A stretch of 9,162 bases of DNA from Alphaproteobacteria bacterium (lineage in GTDB: Bacteria; Pseudomonadota; Alphaproteobacteria; VGEJ01): assembly GCA_016869335.1 (NCBI GenBank), contig VGEJ01000080.1:1-9162 (forward strand), written 5' to 3'. A model generated the notes under the pieces. That model saw only the letters and a program-made list of their open reading frames with translations, was not told the DNA's origin and did no database searches. Positions 1 through 7,059 of the stretch are shown here, piece after piece; positions within the stretch are counted from its first letter, which is position 1; the number at the start of each line of letters is the position of its first letter. The position numbers and the translations under genes are program-made.

Positions 1-113
1 GCGGCAGCGCTGGCGAAGCGGCGGCGATCGCGCCAGGCCGCGCCCTCGCGGACCTGCAGCACGAAGAAGCTCCCGGCATCCCCCGCGGGCTTGCCGTCAC
101 TGGGCACTGCCAT
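1..113 (-). CDS. Unidentified protein, 5' end only (runs off left edge)
   Basis: An ATG at 113 opens a frame that stays open to the window edge, giving about 37 residues that begin MAVPSDGKPAGDAG and continue with SFFVLQVREGAAWRDRRRF. It starts 17 bases after the potI stop on the same strand, so it would be the last visible gene of the polyamine operon. The ribosome-binding site is weak (GGGCGGA about 7 bases upstream). The other nearby ATG, at 120, meets a stop after seven codons, which favours 113. The fragment has no signal peptide or membrane segment; it shows a short Gly/Pro-rich leader followed by a mixed hydrophobic and basic stretch. I do not recognise the family. The reading frame, position and residue mix look like a real gene, but 37 residues cannot settle that. 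Confidence 0.5.
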   Translation of the reverse strand, partial: MAVPSDGKPAGDAGSFFVLQVREGAAWRDRRRFASAA

Positions 114-130
114 TGGTCATCCGCCCGGGT

Positions 131-970
131 TCATCGTGGCACCATCGCCGCTCGCGGTGCGGCCGCGCGTTGGGCATCGCGCTGGCGGCGTTCCTCCGAG
201 ACCTTGAGCGCGACGCTGGCGATGAGGACGCCGATCGCGACCAATCCGATCAGGATGCTCGACACGGCGTTGATCTCGGGCGTCACGCCCAGGCGCACCT
301 TGCTGTAGATGTACATCGGCAGCGTCGTCGCCTCGGGTCCGGTGGTGAACGAGGCTATCACCAGGTCATCGAGCGAGAGCGTGAACGCCAGGAGCCAGCC
401 CGCCAACAGCCCCGGCGCGATCATCGGAACGGTGATGACGAAGAACGTCTTGGCGGGCCGCGCGCCGAGGTCCATGGCCGCCTCCTCTATCGACCGATCG
501 AGGGTGGCGAGCCGGGCCTGGACGACCACCGCAACGTAGGCGGTGGCGAACGTGATGTGGGCGATCGCCATGGTCGCCGGCCCGCGCGACCAATCGAGCG
601 CGACGAACAGGAGCAGCAGCGACAAACCGGTGATGACCTCGGGCATGACCAGCGGCGCGAACACCAAGCCGGAGAACAGCGTACGCCCGGCGAAACGCCC
701 GATGCGGGTGAGGACGACACCGGCGAGGGTGCCGAGTACCAGGGCGCCGGTTGCCGAGATGACGGCAAGACGCAGCGTCACCCAGGCGGCCGCGAGGAGC
801 TGCTGGTTCTCGAACAGCGCCCCGTACCAGCGCAGCGAGAATCCCGCCCACACCGTGACCAGCTTGGACTCGTTGAACGAATAGGCGACGAGCAGCAGGA
901 TGGGGACGTAGAGGAAGGCGTAGCCGAGCGCGAGGGCCGTCATCGTGACCGCGCTCAAGCCCTGACGCAT
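131..970 (-). CDS. potI: Polyamine ABC transporter permease PotI
   Basis: Inner-membrane permease, the second of two transmembrane subunits that form the channel of the PotFGHI importer. The product is 279 residues, close to E. coli PotI in length. The first hydrophobic segment is at about residues 10-32, and about five more follow. The EAA loop that docks on the ATPase is visible at about 163-182 (EAAMDLGARP, ending in ITVP), then APGLLAG. The C-terminal 20 residues are basic and alanine-rich. The ATG at 970 follows the potH stop by 9 bases, with GAGAGG overlapping that stop as a good ribosome-binding site. Family assignment is firm; putrescine rather than spermidine as substrate rests on the PotF-type neighbour. 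PotC of the spermidine system is the main alternative name. Confidence 0.93.
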   Translation of the reverse strand: MRQGLSAVTMTALALGYAFLYVPILLLVAYSFNESKLVTVWAGFSLRWYGALFENQQLLAAAWVTLRLAVISATGALVLGTLAGVVLTRIGRFAGRTLFSGLVFAPLVMPEVITGLSLLLLFVALDWSRGPATMAIAHITFATAYVAVVVQARLATLDRSIEEAAMDLGARPAKTFFVITVPMIAPGLLAGWLLAFTLSLDDLVIASFTTGPEATTLPMYIYSKVRLGVTPEINAVSSILIGLVAIGVLIASVALKVSEERRQRDAQRAAAPRAAMVPR

Positions 971-979
971 GGCGGCCTC

Positions 980-1960
980 TCACCCCACCGTTCGCCGGAG
1001 TTGCAGGCGCTGGAACAGCACGATCGGCACCACCAGCAGGACGAGCAGAATCACCGCGACACCCGAGCTCAGGGGCCAGTCGCGGTTGTTGAAGAACTCA
1101 CTCCACAGTGTCTTGCCGATCATGATGGAGCCCGAGCCGCCAAGCAGATCGGGGATGACGAACTCGCCGACGGCGGGGATGAACACCAGGAGCGAGCCTG
1201 CGACGACGCCGGGCAGCGCCAGCGGCACCGTGATGACCCAGAACGCCTTGATCGGCCGACAGCCGAGGTCTGCCGCCGCCTCCATCAGACTGACGTCGAT
1301 CCGCTCCAGGCTGGCGTAGAGCGGCAATACCATGAACGGCAGATAGGAATAGACGATGCCGAGGTACACCGCCCAGTTGGTGTTGAGGATCTGCAGCGGC
1401 TCGGAGATCAGGCCGAGCCAGGCCAGGAGCTGGTTGAGGAATCCTTCGGTCTTCAGGATGCTGATCCAGGCGTAGACGCGAATGAGGAACGAGGTCCAGA
1501 ACGGCAGGATCGCCAGCATCAGGAGCGCGAACCGCCACCGCCGCGCCACCTGCGTCAGGGCATAGGCGATGGGGAAGCCGATCGCCAACGTGACCGCGGT
1601 GGAGACCGCAGCGATGCCGAGGCTGTTGAGATAGGAACGCCGGTACAGGCTGTCCTCGACCAGCAACAGGTAGTTCGACAGGTTGAGCGTGAAGCGAAGA
1701 TGGATGCTGCCGGCCTCGTCCACCCACTCGGCGATCGGCGTATAGGGCGGCATGGCCAGCGCCACCTCGGAGAAGCTCAGCTTCAGAACGATGAGGAACG
1801 GCGCGAGGAAGAACACCCCTAGCCACAGGAACGGGACCGCGATGAGGAAGTGGCGTCCGAGCGCGCCCCGTACCTCCTCGGGTAGGAGCCTGCGGATGGC
1901 CGCCACGGAACGGCCGCGTTCGGCCGCGCCCGAGGTCTCGACTGCCTCCCGCGCGGTCAT
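980..1960 (-). CDS. potH: Polyamine ABC transporter permease PotH
   Basis: First permease subunit of the PotFGHI importer in the inner membrane. It has 326 residues (E. coli PotH is about 317), with a charged cytoplasmic N-terminus of about 36 residues, then a hydrophobic helix at about 38-60. Further membrane helices follow, including one rich in Leu and Val near the C-terminus. The EAA loop is at about 227-246 (EAAADLGCRP, ending in ITVP), followed by LALPGVVAG, matching the binding-protein-dependent permease family. The ATG lies inside the potG stop (ATGA overlap, 1957-1960). No Shine-Dalgarno sequence is visible before it, so translation is probably coupled to potG. PotB of the spermidine importer is the closest alternative name. 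Confidence 0.93.
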   Translation of the reverse strand: MTAREAVETSGAAERGRSVAAIRRLLPEEVRGALGRHFLIAVPFLWLGVFFLAPFLIVLKLSFSEVALAMPPYTPIAEWVDEAGSIHLRFTLNLSNYLLLVEDSLYRRSYLNSLGIAAVSTAVTLAIGFPIAYALTQVARRWRFALLMLAILPFWTSFLIRVYAWISILKTEGFLNQLLAWLGLISEPLQILNTNWAVYLGIVYSYLPFMVLPLYASLERIDVSLMEAAADLGCRPIKAFWVITVPLALPGVVAGSLLVFIPAVGEFVIPDLLGGSGSIMIGKTLWSEFFNNRDWPLSSGVAVILLVLLVVPIVLFQRLQLRRTVG

Positions 1961-3105
1961 CGCAGGAGGACGACGGCCGCCTCGGGGCTCGCGGTCAGAT
2001 GGACCTGGTCATTCCAGCTGATCGGCCGGCGAACGAGGCGCGCGCGATTGGTCTCCACCGCGGTCACCTGCTTACCGGTGGCGAGCTGCACGTGATAAAC
2101 CGAGAGACTGCCGAGATAGCCGATGTCGAGCACCGTCCCGCTGAGCTGGTTCACGGCGCCGGCTTCCGGCGACGCCAAGTCGATCGCCAGCTTCTCCGGC
2201 CGCAGCGCGAGCCACACCGTGGCGCCGGGCTCAGCGTTCACCGTCTGCTCGACGAGGAAGTCACAGGCCGCGTCGTCACAGCGGATGCGGGCGGTGCCGT
2301 TCGCGGTGTCGAGCAACCGACCCTCAAACAGGTTGACGTCACCGATGAACTCGGCGACGTAGCGGCTGGCCGGCGCCTCGTAGATCTCGGCCGGCGTCGC
2401 CACCTGGACGATGCGCCCGCGCTCCATCACGCCGATGCGGCTCGCCACCGTCATCGCTTCGGCCTGGTCGTGCGTCACGATCACGAAGGTGATGCCGACC
2501 TGCTCCTGGATGTTGATGAGCTCGAACTGGGTTTTCTCGCGCAGCTTCTTGTCGAGCGCGGCCAGAGGCTCATCCAGCAGCACCATCTTCGGCCGCTTGA
2601 CCAGGCAACGCGCCAACGCCACGCGCTGGCGCTGGCCGCCGGAGAGCTGGTGCGGCCGGCGTTTGGCGAACGGCTCGAGCTGGACGAGCGCCAGCATCTC
2701 GCGCACGCGGCGCGCGATCTCGGACCGCGGGCAGCCCTCCTGCTTCAATCCGAAAGCGACGTTCTGCTCGACGCTCATGTGCGGGAACAGCGCGTACGAC
2801 TGGAACATCATGTTGACGGGACGCTCGTAGGGCGGCACGCGCGTCATGTCGCTGCCGTCGATCTCGATGCGCCCCGCGGTTGGGAACTCGAGGCCGGCGA
2901 GCATCCGCAAGAGCGTCGTCTTGCCGCAGCCCGACGGCCCGAGCAAGGCGAAGAACTCGCCGCGGTAGATGTCGAGGGAGACGTTGTCGATGGCGGCGTA
3001 GCTGCCGAAGCTCTTGCTCACGCCGACGACCCGAATGAACGGTTGCGCCGCGAGCTCCGCCCAGGCCGCCCGCCCGCGCCGCAGTCGCTCGGCGTCGCGG
3101 CTCAC
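1957..3105 (-). CDS. potG: Polyamine ABC transporter ATPase PotG
   Basis: Cytoplasmic ATPase that powers polyamine import by binding the EAA loops of PotH and PotI. With GTG at 3105 it has 382 residues (E. coli PotG is about 377). Visible motifs: Walker A GPSGCGKT at 56-63, Q-loop Gln102 in MMFQSYALFPHM, signature LSGGQ at 154-158, Walker B VLLDE at 175-179, D-loop ALD at 183-185 and switch His212 in THDQ. The TOBE-type regulatory domain fills the last 90 or so residues, with ALRPEK and DIGYLGSLSVYHV typical of PotA/PotG proteins. The frame stays open upstream to 3414, but that part overlaps potF antisense-fashion in another frame and reads as low-complexity Arg/Gly/Ala, so it is not coding. 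The GTG has no clear ribosome-binding site, and the 20-base gap after potF favours coupling. Confidence 0.93.
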   Translation of the reverse strand: MSRDAERLRRGRAAWAELAAQPFIRVVGVSKSFGSYAAIDNVSLDIYRGEFFALLGPSGCGKTTLLRMLAGLEFPTAGRIEIDGSDMTRVPPYERPVNMMFQSYALFPHMSVEQNVAFGLKQEGCPRSEIARRVREMLALVQLEPFAKRRPHQLSGGQRQRVALARCLVKRPKMVLLDEPLAALDKKLREKTQFELINIQEQVGITFVIVTHDQAEAMTVASRIGVMERGRIVQVATPAEIYEAPASRYVAEFIGDVNLFEGRLLDTANGTARIRCDDAACDFLVEQTVNAEPGATVWLALRPEKLAIDLASPEAGAVNQLSGTVLDIGYLGSLSVYHVQLATGKQVTAVETNRARLVRRPISWNDQVHLTASPEAAVVLLR

Positions 3106-3125
3106 GACCCCGCGCGAGGGCGGCG

Positions 3126-4238
3126 CTACTCCGCGCCCTTGATGCGCGTCCACAGCCGGGTCAGGGTGCGCTGCGCCTTCTGGTCGTAGGGCGTCACCGT
3201 GTAGAGGTGCGCCATGACCTCGGGTGCGGGGTAGATCGCCGCATCGTTCTTGACCGCGTCGAGCACGAACTCCAGCGAAGCGGCATTGCCGTTGGCGTAG
3301 TTGATATAGTTCGAGGCCTTGGCGATCACCTCGGGCCGCATGATGTAGTCGAGGAATAAGTGGGCGTTGTCGGGATGCGGTGCATCCGCGGGAATGGCCA
3401 TCATATCGAACCACATCAGCGCGCCCTCTTTCGGAATGGCATAGCGCACCTCGACGCCGGCCTCCGCCTCGGCGGCGCGATCGCGCGCTTGGAGGATGTC
3501 GCCCGACCAGCCGACGGCGATGCAGATGTCGCCGTTAGCCAGGTCATTGATGTACTGCGAGGAGTGGAACTTCGTGATGTAGGGGCGGATGGCCGCGAGA
3601 ACCGGCTCGGCCTTGGCGATCACATCGGGGTCTTTGCTGTCCGGGTCCTCGCCGATGTAGTTGAGCGCGGCCGGAATCATCTCGTCGGGGGCATCGAGCA
3701 TCTCGATGCCGCAATCGGCGAATTGCTTGATCATCTCGGGGTCGAAGATCAGGCGCCAGGAATCGACGGGCGCGCTCGGGTCGATCGCCGCGATCTTGCC
3801 GACGTTGTAGCCGATGCCCGTCGTGCCCCACATGTAGACGATGGCGTGCGCGTTGTCGGGATCGTACTTGGCGACCCGCGCTATGACCTCCGGCGACATG
3901 TGGGCCAGGTTGGGCAGCTTTGCCTTGTCGAGCGGCTTGTAGATTCCGGCGCTGATCTGGCGGCCCAGAAACGAGCCGGTCGGTACCACGACGTCGTAGC
4001 CGGTCTTGCCGGCTAGGAGCTTGGTCTCGAGGATGTCGTTCGAGTCGAAGACGTCGTAGACGACGCGGATGCCGGTTTCGGCCTCGAACTCCTGCAGGAT
4101 CGACTCGTCGATGTAGTCCGACCAGTTGTAGACGTGCACCACCCTCTCGTCGTCGGCGCTGGCCGGCCCGACGCCGACCGCCATCGCCAGCGCCGCGGCG
4201 ATCAGGGCCGTGCCCGCCGCACTCCGCATCGCAAGCAT
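3126..4238 (-). CDS. potF: Periplasmic polyamine-binding protein PotF
   Basis: Periplasmic receptor that delivers putrescine or a related polyamine to PotGHI. With the ATG at 4238 it has 370 residues, the same as E. coli PotF. A signal peptide ends near ASA at 26-28. Family landmarks: YNWSDYI (37-43), YDVFDSND (61-68), FHSSQYINDLANGD (224-237), and ligand-contact positions Trp39, Ser40, Tyr42, Asp185-Glu186, Trp244, Asp247, Asp278 and Tyr314. At 276 it has Trp where E. coli PotF has Phe, as I recall; PotD has Trp there. Start choice: AGGGAG at 4250-4245 touches the ATG at 4244 but lies 6 bases from the ATG at 4238, so 4238 is preferred. The 4244 start adds two residues, and a third ATG is at 4229. 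The gene precedes potG by 20 bases. Confidence 0.93.
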   Translation of the reverse strand: MLAMRSAAGTALIAAALAMAVGVGPASADDERVVHVYNWSDYIDESILQEFEAETGIRVVYDVFDSNDILETKLLAGKTGYDVVVPTGSFLGRQISAGIYKPLDKAKLPNLAHMSPEVIARVAKYDPDNAHAIVYMWGTTGIGYNVGKIAAIDPSAPVDSWRLIFDPEMIKQFADCGIEMLDAPDEMIPAALNYIGEDPDSKDPDVIAKAEPVLAAIRPYITKFHSSQYINDLANGDICIAVGWSGDILQARDRAAEAEAGVEVRYAIPKEGALMWFDMMAIPADAPHPDNAHLFLDYIMRPEVIAKASNYINYANGNAASLEFVLDAVKNDAAIYPAPEVMAHLYTVTPYDQKAQRTLTRLWTRIKGAE

Positions 4239-4244
4239 CCCCAT

Positions 4245-4250
4245 CTCCCT
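4245..4250 (-). promoter_or_regulatory. Ribosome-binding site of potF, decides the start
   Basis: AGGGAG on the minus strand is a strong Shine-Dalgarno match. It directly abuts the ATG at 4244, too close for initiation, and has a normal 6-base spacer to the ATG at 4238. This supports the second ATG as the true start. Confidence 0.65.
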
Positions 4251-4265
4251 GGCTTGTGCCCGTCC

Positions 4266-4294
4266 ATCAGGCCGCGCGTGCCCGCGCCTGTCAA
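4266..4294 (-). promoter_or_regulatory. Possible internal promoter for potFGHI
   Basis: On the minus strand a perfect TTGACA (4294-4289) is followed after exactly 17 bases by CCTGAT (4271-4266), which matches the -10 consensus at three of six positions. Transcription would begin near 4259, giving a short leader with the strong potF ribosome-binding site. The spacer coincides with the GC hairpin, so promoter and hairpin may be alternative readings of the same bases. The weak -10 keeps this tentative. Confidence 0.3.
4268..4290 (-). other. Hairpin between puuA and potF
   Basis: In the puuA-potF gap, an 8-base-pair GC-rich stem with one bulged base closes a 6-base loop. The arms read CAGG plus CGCG on the left and CGCGCCTG on the right in plus-strand orientation. 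It has no T-run after it in the direction of transcription, so it is not a standard terminator. It could protect the potF part of the message or lower read-through from puuA. The structure is seen in sequence; the role is inferred. Confidence 0.45.
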
Positions 4295-4301
4295 TGCCGC
4301 G

Positions 4302-5669
4302 TCACACGTTGAGCAGCAGGTTCTCGCGCTCCCACGAGCTGATGACGTGCTGGTAGCCGTTCCATTCCGCCGACTTGACATGGCATAGCACCTCCACGAA
4401 GCGCTCGCCGAGCAGGCGCCGCAGCGGCTCCGAACCGTGCAGTCGGGCGATGGCGTCGGGAAGATGGCGCGGCAGCGTGTAGGGCAGCTTGTAGCCGCTG
4501 CCGGTAACCGGAGGCGAGGGCACACGCCGCTCCTCGATGCCGAGCAGGCCGCAGGCGAGCGAGGCCGCCATCACCAGGTAGGGGTTGCCGTCGGCGCCCG
4601 CGAGCCGGTTCTCGACCCGCCGCGCTTCGGGCTCCGAGACCGGGACGCGCAACCCGACGGTGCGGTTGTCGGGGCCCCAGTTGAGGTTGGTCGGGGCATC
4701 CGAATCGGGCACCAGCCGACGGTAGGAGTTCACATTCGGTGCCATCAGCGGCATTGCGTCCATCAGGTAGGTCTGCAACCCGCCGATGTAGTAGCGGAAC
4801 ATCTCGCTGTCGCTCTCGCCATCGGCGAACAGGTTCCGCCCGCTCGCGGCATCGACGATGTTCTGGTGGACGTGCATCGCGCTGCCCTGCTCGCCCTGGA
4901 TCGGCTTGGCCATGAACGTGGCGTAGACCTCGCGGCGCATCGCCGCCTCGCGCACGATGCGCTTGAACAGGAACACCTGATCCGCCAAGCCGAGCGGATC
5001 GCCGTGGCGAAAGTTGATCTCGAACTGCGCCGCGCCGACCTCGTGGCTCAGGGTGTCGATGTCGACATCCTGCGCCGCGCAGAACGCGTAGATGTCCTCG
5101 AACAGCGGCTCGAACTCGTTCACCGCATCGACGCCGTACTGTTGGCGGCCGGTTTCCCGCCGGCCGGACCGCCCGATCGGCGGCTCGAGCGGATAGTCGG
5201 GGTCGGTGTTGACCTTGACCAGAAAGAACTCGAGCTCCGGGGCGACGATCGGCTGCCAGCCGCGTTCACGGTAGTGCTCGACGACGCGGCGCAAGACCGA
5301 GCGCGGCGCGATGTCCACCGGGCGACCATCGGCATAGTGGCAGTCGGCGATCACCTGTGCGGTCGGCTCGCCGTACCACGGCACCATGCGCAGCGTCGTC
5401 GGATCGGGGCGCAGATAGATGTCGATCTCGGCGGGGTCGATCACGTCATAGGCACCCTCCGGGCACTCGCCGGTGACAGTCTGGGCGAAGATCGACTCGG
5501 GCAAACGCAGCTCGCGCCCGCGGAAGCTGCCGAGGAACTTGGCGGAGGGCAGGATCTTGCCGCGTGCGATGCCGGAGAGATCGGCGACCAGGCACTCGAT
5601 CTCGGTCACGCGGTGCTCGGCGAACCAGGCGTCGACGCTTCCCACCTCACCGCCCACCGCCGGCATCAT
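4302..5669 (-). CDS. puuA: Gamma-glutamylpolyamine synthetase (glutamine synthetase family)
   Basis: Probably joins L-glutamate to putrescine using ATP, the first step of the glutamylated polyamine route, in the cytoplasm. It has 455 residues: an N-terminal beta-grasp domain (about 10-110; DLSGIARGKILP at 30-41) and a catalytic domain to the end. Metal and substrate residues of the family are in place: Glu145 and Glu147 in PELEFF, Glu210 and Glu217 in EVGAAQFEIN, His266 and His268 in MHVHQ, NVNSYRR at 312-318, NRTVGLRVP, and Glu353/Arg355 in RRVENRLAGAD. I see no NLYDLPPE adenylylation motif. Starts at 5669 and 5666 are both possible, with GGAG lying 4 or 7 bases upstream. The frame stays open to 6962, but that extension is antisense to puuB and reads as low-complexity. 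Adjacent potFGHI and divergent puuB support puuA over glnA. SpuB/SpuI of Pseudomonas are comparable, and glutamylation of another amine is possible. Confidence 0.9.
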   Translation of the reverse strand: MMPAVGGEVGSVDAWFAEHRVTEIECLVADLSGIARGKILPSAKFLGSFRGRELRLPESIFAQTVTGECPEGAYDVIDPAEIDIYLRPDPTTLRMVPWYGEPTAQVIADCHYADGRPVDIAPRSVLRRVVEHYRERGWQPIVAPELEFFLVKVNTDPDYPLEPPIGRSGRRETGRQQYGVDAVNEFEPLFEDIYAFCAAQDVDIDTLSHEVGAAQFEINFRHGDPLGLADQVFLFKRIVREAAMRREVYATFMAKPIQGEQGSAMHVHQNIVDAASGRNLFADGESDSEMFRYYIGGLQTYLMDAMPLMAPNVNSYRRLVPDSDAPTNLNWGPDNRTVGLRVPVSEPEARRVENRLAGADGNPYLVMAASLACGLLGIEERRVPSPPVTGSGYKLPYTLPRHLPDAIARLHGSEPLRRLLGERFVEVLCHVKSAEWNGYQHVISSWERENLLLNV

Positions 5670-5717
5670 GCCTCTCCGCGTGACCCTCGGGCGAGTTCGG
5701 CACAGCCTCCGCCGGTC

Positions 5718-5733
5718 GTCAAGCGCCCTTGAC
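5718..5733. promoter_or_regulatory. Palindrome in the puuA/puuB divergent region (candidate operator)
   Basis: GTCAAG, a CGCC spacer, then CTTGAC form a perfect 6-4-6 inverted repeat in the 102-base gap between two divergent genes of the same pathway. The right arm plus the next base is the TTGACA -35-like element facing puuB. The left arm read on the minus strand with the next base gives TTGACG facing puuA. One dimeric regulator bound here could cover both promoters. PuuR is the repressor in E. coli, but this site does not resemble the AT-rich PuuR site as I recall it. The alternative is that the symmetry only reflects two back-to-back -35 boxes. Confidence 0.45.
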
Positions 5734-5756
5734 ACCCAGGTCGGCGCGCGCACGAT
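5729..5756 (+). promoter_or_regulatory. Possible puuB promoter
   Basis: A perfect TTGACA (5729-5734) is followed after 16 bases by CACGAT (5751-5756), which matches the -10 consensus at three positions; ACGATG after 17 bases is weaker. Transcription would start around 5763, leaving only about 9 bases before the ATG at 5772. The opposite promoter for puuA would use TTGACG (5722-5717), but no good -10 is visible 16-18 bases on. Confidence 0.35.
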
Positions 5757-5771
5757 GCTCCCGCACCTCGC

Positions 5772-7043
5772 ATGTCCCCCGCGCCCTACCCCGAAAGCTA
5801 TTACGCTGCCACGGCGGGCGAGCTGCCGGTGTGCGAGCGGCTGGCGGGCGAGGTCACGGCGGACGTCTGCGTCGTGGGCGGCGGCTACACCGGCCTCTCG
5901 GCCGCCCTGAATCTCGCCGAGCGCGGCTACAGCGTCGTGGTTCTCGAAGCCGAGCGCCTCGGCTTCGGCGCCTCGGGCCGCAACGGCGGCCAGATCGTCA
6001 CCGGCTTCTCGGCCGATATCGAGCGGGTGGCCGCGCGCCACGGCGCGGCGGCGGCGCGGCAGCTCTGGACCCTCGGTGCCGAAGCCGTCGCCGCGCTCAA
6101 GGCGCGGATCGAGCGCCATGCCATTCCCTGCGATCTCAAGTGGGGCTACGTCCACGTCGCCCACACGGCGCACCAACTCGCCGGACTGCGCTCGACGCAG
6201 GCGGCCTGGGAGCGAACATACGGTCATCCCGCCACCCGGCTGCTCGGGCGCGAAGAGGTCTCCGCGCTGATCGGCAGCCGGCGTTACCTCGGCGGGCTGT
6301 ACGATGGCGCGGCGGGCCACCTCCACCCGCTGCGCCTGGCCTTGGGGCTCGCCCGCGCCGCCCAGGCGGCCGGCGCACGCCTGGTCGAAGATGCACGCGT
6401 CACCGCCGTGACGCACGGCGCGGCGCCATGCGCGATCACCGCGACCGGCCAGGTGCGGTCGCGCTACCTCGTGCTCGCGGGCAACGCCTACCTCGGCCGC
6501 CTCGTGCCGGAGCTGCGCCGCCGCCTGATGCCGGTGACGAGCAACATCGTGGCGACCGCCCCGCTCGATCGGCGCGCCGGCGTTCTGACGCAGGATGTCG
6601 CGGTCGCCGATGCGCGCTTCATCGTCACCTACTACCGGCTTTCGGCCGACGGTCGCCTCCTGTTCGGCGGCCGCGCGAGCTACGCCAATCTCGAACCGGC
6701 CGACGTCATGGCCTACATGCGCCGGCGCATGCTGCGGGTGTTTCCGCAACTCACCGACACCCCGCTCGACTACGTCTGGGGAGGCCTGATCGGCATCACC
6801 ATGGACCGCATGCCGCACCTTGGGCGGCTGGCGCCCAATGTCTTCTTCGCCCAGGGCTACTCCGGCCAGGGGGTTGCGCTGGCGCCCTTCGCCGGCGAGC
6901 TCATCGCCGCGGTGATCGCCGGCACGGCCGAGCGCTTCGACGTGCTGACGCGCCTGCCGCACGCGGCGTTTCCGGGCGGGCCGCTGCGCACGCCCGCGCT
7001 CGCGCTCGGCATGCTCTACTACCGCCTGCGCGACTTGCTCTAA
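5772..7043 (+). CDS. puuB: FAD-dependent gamma-glutamylputrescine oxidase (PuuB/OrdL type)
   Basis: Likely oxidises the amine end of gamma-glutamylputrescine to the aldehyde, with oxygen as acceptor, releasing ammonia and hydrogen peroxide. It is a DAO-family flavoprotein of 423 residues (E. coli PuuB is about 426). The Rossmann motif VVGGGYTGLSAA is at 34-45, with acidic Glu59 at the end of the second strand to bind the FAD ribose, then SGRNGGQI at about 69-76. The C-terminal FAD/substrate part carries DYVWGGLIGITMDRMPHLG and GYSGQGVALAPFAGELIA, typical of OrdL/PuuB. There is no signal peptide, so it is cytoplasmic. Divergence from puuA fits the pathway. The ATG has no Shine-Dalgarno sequence and a possible start site only about 9 bases away, so the message may be nearly leaderless. 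Another glycine/D-amino-acid oxidase-like substrate cannot be excluded. Confidence 0.85.
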   Translation: MSPAPYPESYYAATAGELPVCERLAGEVTADVCVVGGGYTGLSAALNLAERGYSVVVLEAERLGFGASGRNGGQIVTGFSADIERVAARHGAAAARQLWTLGAEAVAALKARIERHAIPCDLKWGYVHVAHTAHQLAGLRSTQAAWERTYGHPATRLLGREEVSALIGSRRYLGGLYDGAAGHLHPLRLALGLARAAQAAGARLVEDARVTAVTHGAAPCAITATGQVRSRYLVLAGNAYLGRLVPELRRRLMPVTSNIVATAPLDRRAGVLTQDVAVADARFIVTYYRLSADGRLLFGGRASYANLEPADVMAYMRRRMLRVFPQLTDTPLDYVWGGLIGITMDRMPHLGRLAPNVFFAQGYSGQGVALAPFAGELIAAVIAGTAERFDVLTRLPHAAFPGGPLRTPALALGMLYYRLRDLL

Positions 7044-7059
7044 GCGATGGGGTATGGTG

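Noticed and set aside
113..1822. Plus-strand open frame of 569 codons across potI and potH
   Set aside because: It is the antisense shadow of two well-identified permeases, and its composition (Arg, Gln, Asp, Glu, Gly, His) is that of the complement of membrane-protein codons.
1999..3189. Plus-strand open frame of 396 codons opposite potG
   Set aside because: Shadow of the ATPase gene; the Leu/Arg/Asp/His-rich translation has no recognisable domain.
3106..3414. N-terminal extension of potG upstream of the GTG at 3105
   Set aside because: It overlaps the 3' part of potF in another frame and reads as low complexity. The 382-residue form matches the family length.
5670..6962. Open frame on the minus strand extending puuA upstream by over 400 codons
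   Set aside because: It is antisense to puuB, its translation is Arg/Gly/Ala/Asp-rich low complexity without domain features, and the strong ribosome-binding site and family start are at 5669/5666. It is a GC-bias artefact.
7035..7058. TTGCTC and TATGGT as a promoter for the OsmC gene
   Set aside because: The spacer is only 12 bases, too short for a standard promoter.
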